Source: Siphonodentalium dalli (lineage: Eukaryota; Mollusca; Scaphopoda; Gadilida; Siphonodentaliidae). From it: a stretch of DNA of 64,000 nt. Below the pieces are notes generated by a model. The model searched no databases. It was not told the origin of the DNA and saw nothing but the letters and a program-made list of their open reading frames with translations. The number at the start of each line of letters is the position of its first letter. Position 1 is the stretch's first letter. Position numbers and translations under genes: made by a program. The stretch is taken from contig CP136069.1 in the NCBI GenBank assembly GCA_032622095.1, positions 2,639,462 to 2,703,461 on the forward strand. The letters run 5' to 3'. Shown in pieces: positions 45,191 through 56,920 of the stretch.

Positions 45191-45611
45191 ACTTAGCTAC
45201 AGTAATGCCCTGAATAACGTTAAATAGCCAAAGGGTACAATTTGGTAATTAGATAAGTGCGGCCCCCACCCCGTTTTCGTACGCCGTATTCCATGCCCTG
45301 TTATGAGGTACGCCGTAGGAGGTATTTGGTATTCCAAAAATACCGGTATTCGTACGCCGACCTTCAACACCTTCCAAAAAATGATCATAATAAATTCACA
45401 GTTTGACATACAGATCGTCGATCATCGTCAGTTTAGATCATTTTAGACGTGGACACTGCGGGATGACCGGCGTTCGTATTTATATAAGGCAATAGAAAAT
45501 TTATCCGGAAAATTCCATATGGCTGTTAACTGGTATTCCGTAATCGACCCTCTGTGTTAAGTGGTATTCCGTATTCCAGGGGGTGGGGGTAGGGGCCTCA
45601 TAAATGTCATG

Positions 45612-45725
45612 TACAGTAATGCCCTAAGTAATCGACCCCTTAACCACTGCAGAATTATGGGTAACTTTTCAGGATTTAGTCGGAAATATGGCTTGTTGCC
45701 ATTCATCGGAAAGCTCTCATTGGGA
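45612..45725 (+). mobile_element. C-family, left half only
   Basis: TA + 'cagtaatgccctaagtaatc' through 'ttcatcggaaagctctca'. It stops at the palindrome centre, like the copies at 14295 and 20942. 45198-45220 is a still shorter relic. Confidence 0.8.
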
Positions 45726-45779
45726 CCATAATATACATTCATTGTCGGATATGTTTGTCCGATATCACGTTTATCCAAA

Positions 45780-46280
45780 TGCCGTTATACTAGGTCAAAT
45801 TGGCCACCAGAAATAGAAAAATCACCGAAAATCGCTAATTTTAACATCAGTGAGCGTTATTGTCACGACAACTCCACACCTGTTTACTATTGTGAGTTGG
45901 GAACACTTAGGCGAAGAACTGTCCTTGTATCATATCCAAATAAAAGTCCCCCAAATCCAAAATGGCCCCCACGATGGCGGACAGATTTTGAAAAATCACC
46001 GAAAAATCACTCATTTTCACATCATGCAAGAAATTGTTTTCCAAATCGAAGATGGCGGCCAAAATGGCAGCCAAAATGGCAACCAAAATTTGAAAACAAG
46101 CTCACATTCCTTTACTATCTTGCGATGGACGTTATTGTTACGCGAATTCTGCCCGCAATTACATGTTCTTATGGAACATTGATATGAAGTATTCATTTGA
46201 GTTTGGCAAACTCTTACATTCAAGATGGCGGCCAAACTGGCAGCCAGAAATTGAAAATAAGTCGATATTATCACATACTA
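45780..46280. repeat. 'gatggcggccaaaatggc' low-complexity repeat region
   Basis: 'aaaatggcagccaaaatggc' type units recur at 45960, 46050 and 46222, with 'cctttactatcttgcgatgg' and 'ctgtttactattgtgag' as related blocks about 240 bp apart. Frames here are repeat shadows. Confidence 0.65.
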
Positions 46281-46318
46281 ATTTCAACTTTTTGTCATAA
46301 AATCGATCTGTATGGACG

Positions 46319-46466
46319 AAACGGCATGTTTAACCCACAGTGAGCCTCACACATATGGAAGCATGCACTACAGAGTGTCGTCTGCTGCAGTCTATTTGGT
46401 GCTCTCTATGGGTAAGACATGCAACCGAATGATAATATACAACAGACTTCAAATGTGTTGTGGTCA
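46319..46466 (+). repeat. D hairpin in a 145-bp duplicated segment, copy 2
   Basis: Same order as 41178-41330 with only a few substitutions ('cacacatatggaagc' for 'cacacagatggaagc'; 'ttggtgctc' for 'ttggggctc'). 46470-47030 holds nothing recognised. Confidence 0.9.
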
Positions 46467-47030
46467 TCTATATATATAAGCCATCTATTAGTTCCAACAT
46501 AAGTCGTAGCCTTTTGGAAGGATGAAAACCCACAATTAATAATCGCGCTGTGGCATTTTCCACTAAGCGCCCATACTGGCCACAACCATATATAGGTGCG
46601 CCGAATAATCATATTATGACTTCCAAGAATCAAAACAACAGTACCTGAGCTTATTCTGATTTGCCACATTCAGCATTATCTGGACCAGCATCCGTCTCGT
46701 CACATTAATCTATCTCACTCACACCAACACAGTTTTCTGCACTTCTGTGTAGAAGGGTCCCACTAATCGGAATCTTTCAAACAATACATATGCCAGTGTC
46801 CAGCTCACGTGTTTGTCTCGAAAGCTGTGAATTCTTATCCTTATTCTTGGCGAGCTTCATTCGTGGTAAAGCTTATGGTATAATTCAGATGGGATCTGAG
46901 CATCATCTTGTACGATAAACTAGAAAGGTATGTGGTCGATATACTAGCTTTCAGAAGGACCTCTCTATATATATCTGCGTATTTTCAGCTTTAATAAGCT
47001 TGTAAACCATGTAGCCCCTAACACCATATA

Positions 47031-47062
47031 CAGTAATGCCCTAAATAATCGACTCCTTAACT
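47031..47062 (+). mobile_element. C-family terminal fragment
   Basis: 'tacagtaatgccctaaataa' plus 'tcgactccttaac' only. Confidence 0.7.
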
Positions 47063-47169
47063 ATAAGAATGAGTTGGGACTGAGTTGTATATTAGCATAA
47101 TGAATCGAGCGGAAAACAAGACCGCATGTGATATCATCAATACTATAACAGTGATCAAAGAGACCTGGT

Positions 47170-47430
47170 GCATATAACAATGAAAGTGTCAATGACACTG
47201 TAGCTCAACTCAGGTAGGGGAATAATTTAATGGTTGACAGTAAATGGAGGAATTAGGAAAGGTGCTAATTGAAATGTCTAAGTAAAACAAGATGTAAATG
47301 AGATCGGTCTATAACCCATGCTAATGGATTTTGTATAAATATTTAGTCATACAAAGATTGGCCATATTTTTTTGCCGAATGACCCAAAAATGACTCGTCA
47401 CCCCGATGATCCATATGAAGTTTGGTGATG
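47170..47430 (+). repeat. Segment related to 62605-62780
   Basis: 'agtgtcaatgacactg', 'agctcaact' and 'ggggaataattt' in the same order as at 62608, then a G-family piece 'ccaaaaatgactcgtca'. Confidence 0.65.
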
Positions 47431-47439
47431 ACCAGATCA

Positions 47440-47715
47440 GGTGGTGCTGAAAATCCTGAAAAGTTACCCATAATTCTGCTGTGGTTAAGTGATCAATTAC
47501 TTTGGACATTACTGTATGTGGATGGAGTTATCATTAGACCTCACATCCTTATATGGGCTACAGTAATGCCTAAAGTAATTGACCAATTAACCACAGCAGA
47601 ATTATGGGTAATTTTTCAGGATTTAAAATCTTGAAAAATTACCCATAATTCTGCTGTGGTTAAGTGGTCAATTACTTTGGACATTACTGTATGTAGATGG
47701 AGTTAAACCTCACAT
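47440..47715. mobile_element. C-family element and adjoining half copy, tandemly arranged
   Basis: A full palindrome runs from TA 47559 to TA 47691. The right half plus flank ('tactgtatgt.gatggagtta', 'acctcacatc') also lies at 47445-47550. The repeated flank shows the unit was duplicated after insertion. Confidence 0.8.
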
Positions 47716-47899
47716 CAGTGTGTTGGAGATTTTGGACCTTGACTTGGGACCTTTGGTTTTTAACGCAACAAATGCGAGTACACCTTATACACAAATAAGA
47801 TAAGATGAGTTTGAAGCCTGCTTACATTTCAAAATGTTGTCAGTTTTGTATTGTCTGCAGCGGAACTCGGCGCGTTGAAGCAAAAGTTACAAGAGATAA

Positions 47900-48670
47900 A
47901 ATGTGTACGTAACGAGACTATAATACAAATGAAAAAATAAATTGAGGGAGGGGTGGGCGATACAGGGAACTAAGGGTTGAACCGATATAAATTTGTAGAG
48001 CGATAACGACCAATGTTGACATATTATGCATCTCAACTCTACTGTTGCAACAAGGCTATAAAATAGGGGGGTGTCAGAATCTTAGACATCTCTATATAGT
48101 TATATAGTGCCAGAATAGTCATTTATGGACTTCTATAGTGGTACAATACAAATTAGAATCAAATGATAAAAATATGTATGTAACACAACTATACCGATGA
48201 AAATAAAAATAATAATTTGTAATGCATCGCGACTGTACTAAAGCAGCAATGATATAAAATTGGGGGGGGGGGGAGTCTGAAATTATCTCTATCTCTATAG
48301 ATGGCACCAGAATTATATAGAAAGAAATAGCAATTGATATACGTATACGGTATACTATAGTAATACCATAGACATATAAGTACAAGTATCACGCGATAAA
48401 ATATTACGTAACGTGACTATAGCGATGAAAAAAATAAATAAATTGGACCGGGATTAGAGGTTGGGTTGGTTATGTGGATAATTGGATATGGAATTCATAC
48501 CGATGAAACGATACAAATTAGTGGAGCGATAAAGACCAATGTTGACACTTAGTCAGGCTACGTGGGGGAAATAGGGGTTGATACGATAGACCGAAATAAA
48601 TTTGCTGAGTGATAATGACCAATATTGACGTATAAAGTAACGCGACTGTACTATCGCACAATTATCAGGT
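47900..48670. repeat. Degenerate repeat of about 230-bp units
   Basis: 'gcgataa.gaccaatgttgac', 'aaaaaataaa.aaattg' and 'taacg.gactat' recur three times. G run at 48263-48272. 48670-49060 and 49430-49620 show nothing recognised. Confidence 0.55.
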
Positions 48671-49134
48671 AGAACCGGTCAAATATGGACTCTGGTGCCC
48701 AATATGGAACAGCTCAGAAAACATTTGCAGGGACCTAAAATTTATTTAACATGGGATCTGCCATACAAATCGATTTATGTTGATAAACCTCTTATTTTTC
48801 AAAATTTTAAGCTGAGACTTGGTGTGTGCGTGGGATACTTATATATTCCTAAAATGATAGGGTACAGCACATAATTAAGTTTTAGATGGAAGAAATGAAT
48901 TTTTTTTCGATAAAAAATTTACAGCGTGTACGGCCGTACGGGTCATCGAGTATGCTATTTTATAAACAAACTTTTGCCAATAGCCGTTTTGGTCAAACTA
49001 AACCTATTTCGACCGGGACAGCAGATCCGAATAGTAGCTAAGATGTATTTAGATATAATTATCAAAATAATTTGACCGATTAGGGTGCATTTTATGAGAA
49101 TCGAGTGGAGAAATCTTGGTGACATTTTCATAAA

Positions 49135-49420
49135 AGATGGCGGTTATCACAATAGAACAGGCATAAAATTACCCATAATTCACTTCACTACACCAGCTAG
49201 GGGCTCCCAATGGGTTGTATATTATTTTCAGGCTATCAGATTATTTATATTTTCAACAACATATTATTAAACCGGTGACTTTAAGTTTACAATTTCAGTC
49301 TGTCCTGACTATCGATACGATTGAGTCATATTTTCAAAAACATATTATACACCGGTGGCGATAACTTTGCAAATTCAGCATCTACGTGATTCTATCGGTA
49401 CGATTGACTAAGGCCCACTG
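49135..49420. repeat. K-family copy
   Basis: 'acccataattcacttcacta' and 'tcccaatgggttgta' mirror 41755-41815. 'accggtg' units with 'tatcg.tacgattga' occur twice (49273 and 49352). Confidence 0.65.
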
Positions 49421-49609
49421 GACCAGACATGATTGGACCACATCATATCAAAATCTGATTAACAAGCAACACCACCTTGTGGCGTGATAAGCTGTGTGTA
49501 GACTTCGACAGCGGCAAAAAGAATATGGTCGATTTCCTTGACATTGTTGGCCATTCCATTAGACTTAAGAAAGATTAAGTGTTTTGTTATGTATCGTTAC
49601 CATTTTAAC

Positions 49610-49800
49610 ACACACCCATAGTAATAGTCAATACCACACACCCATAGTGGGTAAATGTCCGCTTTGCCATTTCACCGGCGGGGTGGGGAAATGTCCGCTT
49701 TGATATTGAGTAAGTGGGGAAATGTCCGGGTGGGGAAATGTCCGCTTTGCCATTTCAAGGGTGGGTGGGGAAATGTCCGGTGGGGAAATGTGCGGAATTC
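49610..49800. repeat. 'ggtggggaaatgtccgct' minisatellite
   Basis: About six irregular units of 15-40 bp. 49800-50200 shows no recognised feature. Confidence 0.9.
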
Positions 49801-50204
49801 CACAATTGATGACTAAATTATATATTTTAAATATATAACTCTCGCTGACACCATGTTCGCCAACTAATCAAGCAATGTGGTGTGTTAGTTGTCATTGCTA
49901 TTTTCGCCGAAATAAAACAACATTTCTGTTGCTTATTATCTTACGGGTATTAGGTGTTGAACACCTATTGTTGTATTAATAACCTTCATGGTGTAAAGCC
50001 CAGTTGTTGTTATAAGACGGGAGGCAGTTTATGACACATTACGTAATTGACACGCCATCGCTGGAACATCGATTGTAGGACAATGCATTTACGTATTTCA
50101 TCAGTGCTGAGATTAAGGTTTTTGATGATTAGTAATCGCCTTAAGTGTACAACCATCACCATCCATAACTATGTTGAAAATTATACCCTTATGGACTTCT
50201 TTTC

Positions 50205-50520
50205 CTGAACTATAAGGCCGAATGGGTTCATATTTGGTGTGGATGTTCCCTAGGGGACTAACATTCAGATTTGTTCAAATGAGGTGACTGGGTCAAACAG
50301 TTGCGAAGCCAGGGCCATAACTCTTTTCCCTCCATAGTGATTCTTTTAAACATCTTCTCAAATACCATCAGGCCAAATGGGTTCATATTTGGTATGAAGG
50401 ATCCTTGGTTGACCGGGGTTCAGATTTGTTCAAAGGAGGTCACTGGGTAAAATGTGGGCAGCGCCAGGGACATAACTCCAAAAAATATTAAATTTTTTGT
50501 ATTAAACTCCATGGTCAACT
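50205..50520 (+). mobile_element. P-family fragment
   Basis: 'tggatgttccctaggg', 'cagatttgttcaaatgagg' and 'ccagggccataactc' modules as at 6380-6480. Confidence 0.75.
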
Positions 50521-50525
50521 ATATA

Positions 50526-50640
50526 TCTACTATATATTTTGGAACTTCTGTTTGTTGTTTGTTTGTCTGTTAGCCATGGTCGGGAAAACTGCCGGACGGA
50601 TTGAGCCCAAACTTCCTATCTGAGGGTAAAATCACAGATG
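50526..50640 (+). mobile_element. Helitron-like 5' end
   Basis: A|TC start with 'tctactatatattttgga', 'acttctgtttgttgtttg' and 'gggaaaactgccggacgga', matching the complete element at 51117. Its 3' end is not found. The 43-bp segment starting 'ttccgcccgaggtga' occurs at 50870 and again at 51071, flanking the space before the next copy. Confidence 0.65.
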
Positions 50641-51116
50641 AAGTGTCATCACACCGCTTCTGAGAACGTCAGAGCACTCCTTCTCCATTCCCCCGCCACA
50701 GCAATGGGAATTCATGGGTTAATCGCGTGATAGTTAAAGAGCGTTCGTATCCTCATGTCGTTGATAAAGAGCGTATGTGTGTAATGTGATTCTTACGTCT
50801 GGGTCTGGGCGTGTAAGACTGTATCCAGACATGAGCGTGTTGTGTGACGTACTTAGGGCTTTCCGCCCGAGGTGATCTTCACCTTGAAACGGGTACCCAC
50901 AAACTTACCTCTTTAGGGACGGGTACCATCACGGGACGGGTACCATCATTTCTCTTGATTAAAAGGCAGAATTAACTTAAATTAAATTAAAAAATTAACG
51001 GATTTGATTCTTATGTCTGTTCGTACTTAGGGGTTCCTATGAATGGGGGAGATTTTCATTGGGTCAGTTTTTCCGCCCGAGGTGACCTTCACCTTGAAAC
51101 GGGTACCCACAAATGA

Positions 51117-51445
51117 TCTAATATATATTTTGGGACTTCTGTCTGTTTGTTTGTCTGTTAGCTATGGCCGGGAAAACTGCTGGACGGATTTCGACGAAAT
51201 TTGATACCTACGGGTAATTTTGTCCGGGGAGTGTTTTGGACGGGTCACATCGTTACCCCGACCTTCAAAATGGTCAATTCAATGTCAAATCGGGTAAAAC
51301 TGACGATTTCGACGAAATTTGATACCTAGGGATACTTTTGTCCAGAGAGTGTTTTGGACGGGTCAAATAGTGACTTCGACATACCTTGACCTTCAAAGTG
51401 GTCAATGCAAGGTCAAACCCCGGACGAAGTCGGGTCACCTGCTAG
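51117..51445 (+). mobile_element. Short Helitron-like element, non-autonomous
   Basis: Begins TC after an A (51116/51117), ends CTAG before a T (51445/51446), and has a GC-rich hairpin 'ccggacgaagtcggg' about ten bases before the end. These are the termini expected of Helitrons, which insert between A and T without target duplication. The interior repeats 'tttcgacgaaatttgatac' and 'gtgttttggacgggtca'. No Rep/helicase. Confidence 0.8.
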
Positions 51446-51639
51446 TATATATATATTTGTGCCCCTGGCCCTTTATTCAAGTTCACTGCTTCTGCCACCC
51501 TGGTCCCAAAAATAATATTTACTAAAATTCTTAACAGAGAATCATTATTAAGAACCATTGACTTTGGCTCTAACTGTATGCATGTATGCCTACACATGTC
51601 AAGTGAAATCTGACATTTGTATAAACATTCCCTGGAGAT

Positions 51640-53120
51640 CTGCTAGAGGTCATTAATTCCCCATTACAACAACAATTTATCTCATGTTTAACACATTTAT
51701 CAGGGTCACCAGGTCAAGTAGGTGCAAGGCCAGTACATTACTCTTTTTCTCCATAGTAATTCATGATATGTCGTCTATGCAATAATCAAATGGCCTATTT
51801 GCTTATATTTGGTATGAAATTACATTGGGTGACAGATTTGTGAAAATGTGATCACAAAGTTCAATAAGGGCAGAGCCACAGACATAACTATTTCACCACA
51901 TAGTAATTCTTAAAATATGTTTGCAAGAGCCAAGAACTAGTTGGCTTATTTAGCATGGAATGTTCTTGTTTGACTGCAATTCATATTTTTTTTTAATGGA
52001 GTCACCTGGTCAAATAGGGGTCAAGCGAAGGACAGTTTCACTCTTAATATGCTTCCTTCATTTGTATGAAGGGTTCTTTGGTGTCTGGGATTAAAATATA
52101 TTCAGATGGGGTCACCACTCACCAGGTCAAATTTATTCAGATGGGGGTCACCAGGTTAAATAGGGTGGGACCAGGGACATAACTGTATGTCTCTATAGTA
52201 ATTCTTAAAATGTCTTCTCAAATGCCCACTAAAATGAAAACAGAAATAATGAATTTCAAAGCAAATAAAACCAATATCTTATACCTATTATGTTCTTAAG
52301 TGGCCACTGAAGACATAGCAAAACTCAAATTTCTTGTATCGGTGAAAAAAATGACAAAAAGTGGATTTTAAAAAAATGGTCTGGCCGCAGGGGACCCACC
52401 CCCCCCCAGGCCCTATATGTTGCAAATTTTTTCCGACCCCCCCCCCCGATGGGGTCACCAGGTTAAATAGGGTGGGACCAGGGACATAACTATATGTCTC
52501 TATAGTAATTCTTAAAATGTCTTCTCAAGAGAGGTTGGACTATTTAGCTTTCATATACTTGGAGGATCCTTTAATAGTGACTGAGATTCAGATTTGTTAA
52601 CATGAGGTCAACATGTTAAGAAATGACGGGGCTATGGGGCGTTAACACTTTTGTGTCTAATAAAATCATTGAAATACCAAATTCATTAAATCATCTACCT
52701 TGGACCTACCTGACTGATTAATTTGACATACATGTATTATGTTTTGGGTCCATGGGTAATTGGGCTTCAAACATGTCTAAATGGTTTAATAAAAAGGTGC
52801 TTGTGAGATTGGATATTTCAAACAATTGAGAAAGTTTGAGATGTTGGTTGTGAAATTCCAACCTAAGACTTGGGAGTCTGGAGGGGACTTGTTGAGCTGG
52901 AGGAGGGGGTGATCAGTAGTGTATAGTTGGTAATTTCAAGGTGGATATTCACCCATCTACATACATGAAGCCTCTCTAGCAACATATCCTGTTTAGATCT
53001 ACTTCTTTTAAAGTTATTATGAAAAGTTCTGACTGTTGTGGTCTCCAGAGTCCCAGTCTTATCAGTCTTTGCAGTCTGGTGGATGACCCCACAGTCATTG
53101 ACTGTCTTGTTTGAAAAATC
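51640..53120 (+). mobile_element. P-related element, long copy 2
   Basis: Co-linear with 8430-9440 from about 51830, with an internal duplication at 52090-52230 and a C-rich insertion at 52380-52450. The last block (52800-53120) matches 9080-9420 closely. Confidence 0.8.
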
Positions 53121-53129
53121 GTATAGCAT
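52863..53129 (-). other. Conserved minus-strand frame in the P-related element
   Basis: 88 codons with 'KRSRSKQDMLLERLHVCRWV' and a Ser-rich tail 'LLITPSSSSTSPL'. The older copy at 9160-9342 keeps the frame with 'KRSRFKQDMWLERLQVCSLV' and the same tail, plus five extra codons. Upstream of the start in the other copy the frame is also readable. No known family. It could be a small element-encoded peptide or chance conservation of a repeat. Confidence 0.35.
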
Positions 53130-53182
53130 ATGCTCGATGCTGCCACCATACCATGTAATATATAATTATCCTAGTTTATTAC

Positions 53183-53280
53183 CATTTTCCTTGTTTCTCG
53201 TCATGTTTGCGATCGCCTCGGCCATTTTAAATTTGTGGTACTCATCAACCGAAACCGTGTGATTCCCCACCGTGAATTTG
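53183..53280 (-). other. Possible short exon
   Basis: The minus frame reads 'GKFTVGNHTVSVDEYHKFK' then 'MAEAIANMTRNKEN' and ends at a possible donor (aaaatg/gtaata). A stop lies just upstream (53284) with no convincing acceptor. Amino-acid usage looks coding, but no family is recognised. Confidence 0.25.
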
Positions 53281-53654
53281 CCATGAAATCACGACATGGT
53301 AAAGTAATATATATAGAGTTCAGGGGTACTAAAACTAAGATTCAATTCAACAAAGATAGGTTTTTGTAATGCTATATTTTATTGTGATTTAGTTCAAGGA
53401 ACCAATCACTGTTTACTACAATGTAATATCACAGATTTATAAAAAACATGATTTCAACATAATCAATTTAACAAAACAGAAAAATACCACACCATATCAC
53501 ACATAGACATTATCATGATTTGTGAACCCATTTGTCTTATAAATATATAGCTGTATATGTATTTTTAATTAGATTTGATTTATGGTAGATAATACAGGTT
53601 ATTTTAGCAGTTCAGTGATAAGATGAATAAAAGTCGTGCATTATTAATAAAGCT

Positions 53655-53918
53655 ATGCCCAAGCCTTGAAATAGTGTGTCTGTCATTTGCAGAATGAGGT
53701 CCCCAGAGGGTGAATTTAGTAATGCTACCCCGCATAGTGGGCTAGCATCACCAAATTAACCCTCTGGGAACCTCATTCTGCTGAGGTGTAAGCAGAATGA
53801 GGTCCCCAGAGGGTGAATTTGGTGATGCTAGCCCGCTATCCGGGGTAGCATCACTGAATTCACCCTCTGGGGACCTCATTCTGCAAATGACAGACACACT
53901 ATTTCAAGGCTTGGCTAT
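53655..53918. mobile_element. A-family hairpin pair, full
   Basis: 'gccttgaaatagtgtgtctg' opens and the complementary 'cagacacactatttcaaggc' closes. Two A hairpins lie between, meeting at 'gctgaggtgtaagcagaat'. This gives the full terminal structure of the family. 53290-53650 is AT-rich with nothing recognised. Confidence 0.85.
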
Positions 53919-54011
53919 GCCAAAGGAAAACATGTTTGTTTTGTTTTTTATCATCAAGCCATGTTGTGTAAATCCCTTCCAAGTCTGGGGCTTCCTAAAA
54001 TTTGACGAAAA

Positions 54012-54225
54012 CCCTGCGCCAATGCATTCTCTTATATAAGCTAGATTCCCATAGGTAGCCTCACATATATAAGAGAATACATTGTCCTCCCATAGGGAGC
54101 CTCACATATATAAGAGAATACATTGGTCTAACAATATTTACCTTGACCTTGTAAGTGCATTCTCTTACATAAGTGAGGCTCCCTATGGGAGACTCGCATA
54201 CACAAGAGAATGCACTGGCACAGGA
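54012..54225. mobile_element. B hairpins, short tandem group
   Basis: About three hairpin units with 'cctcacatatataagagaat' arms and the array-type spacer 'aacaatatttaccttgacct'. Related to the 39350 array rather than to single B copies. Confidence 0.8.
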
Positions 54226-54541
54226 TCATTAATGCTGCATCTGTGCAGCTCCCATCATCAAATAATTGAATGTAACCCACATGGCTATATGGGGCGACTC
54301 ATGGGTTAATTATGCCATGTGCTGTGTATATACATGTTGTGTTTTTTGCTCATAGGGCATGACATTGTTACCATACCCAACCTCCAATGAGAAAGTGACC
54401 CCATGCTGCAGCGATATTGTATAAACACAATGCTGCAGCGACCCCATGCTGCAGTGAAATCATATAAACGCAATGAGAAAGCAACACAGTGGTGCAGCGA
54501 AATCATATGAGGATTACATACTGACAATATTCATCAACTCC

Positions 54542-54708
54542 TACAGTAATGCCCTAAATAATCAACTCCTTAACCACAGCAGAATTATGGGTAATTTAGT
54601 CGGAAATATGGCTTGCAATGACAACAAGCCATATTTCCAACTAAATCCTGAAAAATTACCCATAATTCTGCTGTGGTTAAGGAGTCGATTATTTAGTGCA
54701 TTACTGTA
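54542..54708. mobile_element. C-family complete palindromic element
   Basis: TA at both ends. 'cagtaatgccctaaataatc' and its complement, with 'gcagaattatgggtaat' arms and the centre 'ggcttgcaatgacaacaagc'. Tc1/mariner-type target by inference. Confidence 0.88.
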
Positions 54709-55137
54709 GTTCGTCTACTGGTTTATGTTTCCATTATCGTATACAAACAACTATTCATGTCTGTTGTTGCATATCTGATGATACACATGGTATATATACC
54801 TGTGGCCAGTGTGGGAAATACCCAATGATATTATAACATCAAATACCTGTTGGCTAACGTAATTACCTTCTTACCTGTCGACATTGGCTATATGACGTGG
54901 TGCTATTGGGAAAAGGGTTAAGCGTGATTCTCGCCTAATGCTGATGTTGTAGGTGCAAAAATTATTATTGTACATCTATTTTCTCCAATTTAGAAGAATC
55001 TTGTAAAAAATTGGTATTTGAATAGCGTCGAAACTGCGTGAGAGTGAGGCAAAACTGTGGGAACTTGCGCACATACAACATGTATTCAATGTGTGTAATA
55101 TACAACCTTTATACATCTCATCACTTGTGTGTACATT

Positions 55138-55522
55138 TTAACCCTTTACCCAACAGAACGCCCAGAAACGCCCAAATGAAGCTTCAACAGCCTAAATTAT
55201 CTTGGGTCTGTCTCAATAAAACCATACACATATGGATATCATTGGAACCGGCTCATTGCCCACATTGTGATAGTTATAGTTATACCCTGTGCCAATGCAT
55301 TCTCTTATATATGCGAGTCGACCATAGGTCGCCTCGCATATATAAGAGAATGCATTGGCCTAAAAAAATCTTTTTTTTAACACTTTTTCTTACATTCTTT
55401 AACAATTTTATAATTTTTAATGTGTTAAGCCAATGCATTCTCTTATATATGCGAGGCGACCTATATAGGCATATATAAGAGAATGCATTGGCACAGGGCC
55501 GTTCTATTGGGTAAAGGGTTAA
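55138..55522 (+). mobile_element. TTAA-flanked mini-transposon with two B hairpins
   Basis: TTAA 55138-55141 and 55519-55522. The body matches 18600-18740 ('aagcttcaacagcctaaatt'). B hairpins at 55288-55360 and 55430-55498, the second with a shortened centre. 54710-55130 shows nothing else. Confidence 0.87.
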
Positions 55523-55634
55523 TACATGATACTTTAGCAGTCATCGTGATGTATACATGAATTATATTTACATGATGACTATGATGACGAAACATGAGAG
55601 TGGTTATCGCTATGATTTCATGACCCGTACGAAG

Positions 55635-55985
55635 ACTGCAGCAGACGACACTCCATAGTGCATGCTTCCATCTGTGTGGGGCTCCCTGTGGGTTAAACAT
55701 TAAACTTTATATATCGCCTCGTTATTATCCCTTTCATGACCCTTAGAGAACCCCACAAAGACTGCAGCAGACGACACTCCATAGTGCATGCTTCCATCTG
55801 TGTGGGGCTCCCTGTGGGTTAAACATTAAACTTTATATATCGCCTCGTTATTATCCCTTTCATGATGGGAGCTAACTCTGCTGGTGCATGCTTCCATCTG
55901 TGTGGGGCTCCCTGTGGGTTAAACATTAAACTTTATATATCGCCTCGTTATTATCCCTTTCATGATGGGAGCTAACTCTGCTGGT
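55635..55985. repeat. Tandem D units, about 125 bp
   Basis: 'gactgcagcagacgacactc', 'tgtggggctccctgtgggtt' and 'tatatatcgcctcgttatta' repeat three times; the third unit lacks the core. Confidence 0.88.
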
Positions 55986-56003
55986 GAAGCATTAAATATC
56001 ACT

Positions 56004-56240
56004 CGCCAGCATGTTCTCTCATATATACGTGTCTCCCACTCGCCAGCATGTTCTCTCATATATACGTGTCTCCCACTCGCCAGCATGTTCTCTCATATAT
56101 ACGTGTCTCCCACTCGCCAGCATGTTCTCTCATATATACGTGTCTCCCATAGGCAGCCTTGCATATGTAAGAGAATGCACTGGCTTACAAGGTCAAGGTA
56201 AATATTGTTACATGGGAGACTCGCATGTACCGGTATACGA
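56004..56240. repeat. 37-bp tandem repeat, four units, plus B-array type tail
   Basis: 'cgccagcatgttctctcata' and 'tatacgtgtctcccact' repeat at 56004, 56041, 56078 and 56115. The last unit runs into 'gagaatgcactggcttacaa', 'ggtcaaggtaaatattgtt' and a hairpin arm, i.e. the B-array spacer in reverse. 56240-56520 holds nothing recognised. Confidence 0.93.
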
Positions 56241-56524
56241 GAATACATTGGTACAGAGTTTTCAAAAAATTTCAGGAAGCTCAAGTCATGGTTAAAGAAC
56301 TCTACCGTGGCTACGAGATCCACATTCGGCAATATTGTAAATGACAAATATGGGACCACAATGGAAATTTGTGAAATAACTTTGGCAATTGATTTAGACG
56401 TAACATTCATAAGATTATGAGAATTGAAATATCGGCACAAAAGGTCATGACACATGTGTTATGGATAACCACCATTTCATTTCCTAGTACATGGATAATC
56501 ATTTCTCCATCTGGCTTTAAGTGT

Positions 56525-56904
56525 TTAACCCTGTTTAGCCCTGTGCCAATGCATTCTCTTATATATGCGAGTCGACCATAGGTCGCCTCGCATATATAAG
56601 AGAATGCATTGGCTTAACACATTAAAAATTATAAAATTGTTAAAGAATGTAAGAAAAAATGGTAAAAAAAGATTTTTTTTAGGCCAATGCATTCTCTTAT
56701 ATATGCGAGGCGACCTATGGTCGACTCGCATATATAAGAGAATTCATTGGCACAGGGCATAACTGTAACTATCACAATGTGGTCAAGGAGCCGGTTCCAA
56801 TGATATTCATATTTGTATGGTTCTATTGAGACAGACCGAAGATATTTTAGGCTGTTGAAGCTTTATTTGGCCGGTTTTGGCCGTTTTGTTGGGTAAAGGG
56901 TTAA
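56525..56904 (-). mobile_element. TTAA-flanked mini-transposon with two B hairpins, inverted copy
   Basis: TTAA at 56525 and 56901. The left terminus is altered ('ccctgtttagccctgtg'), the right one ends 'ttttgttgggtaaaggg'. B hairpins at 56540-56615 and 56682-56758. Orientation is opposite to 55138. Confidence 0.83.
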
Positions 56905-56920
56905 AGTGTATAGATGCAAA

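Noticed and set aside
45850-46187. Two overlapping plus frames of about 100 codons
   Set aside because: They read 'ccaaaatggc' repeats in two phases; both are repeat shadows.
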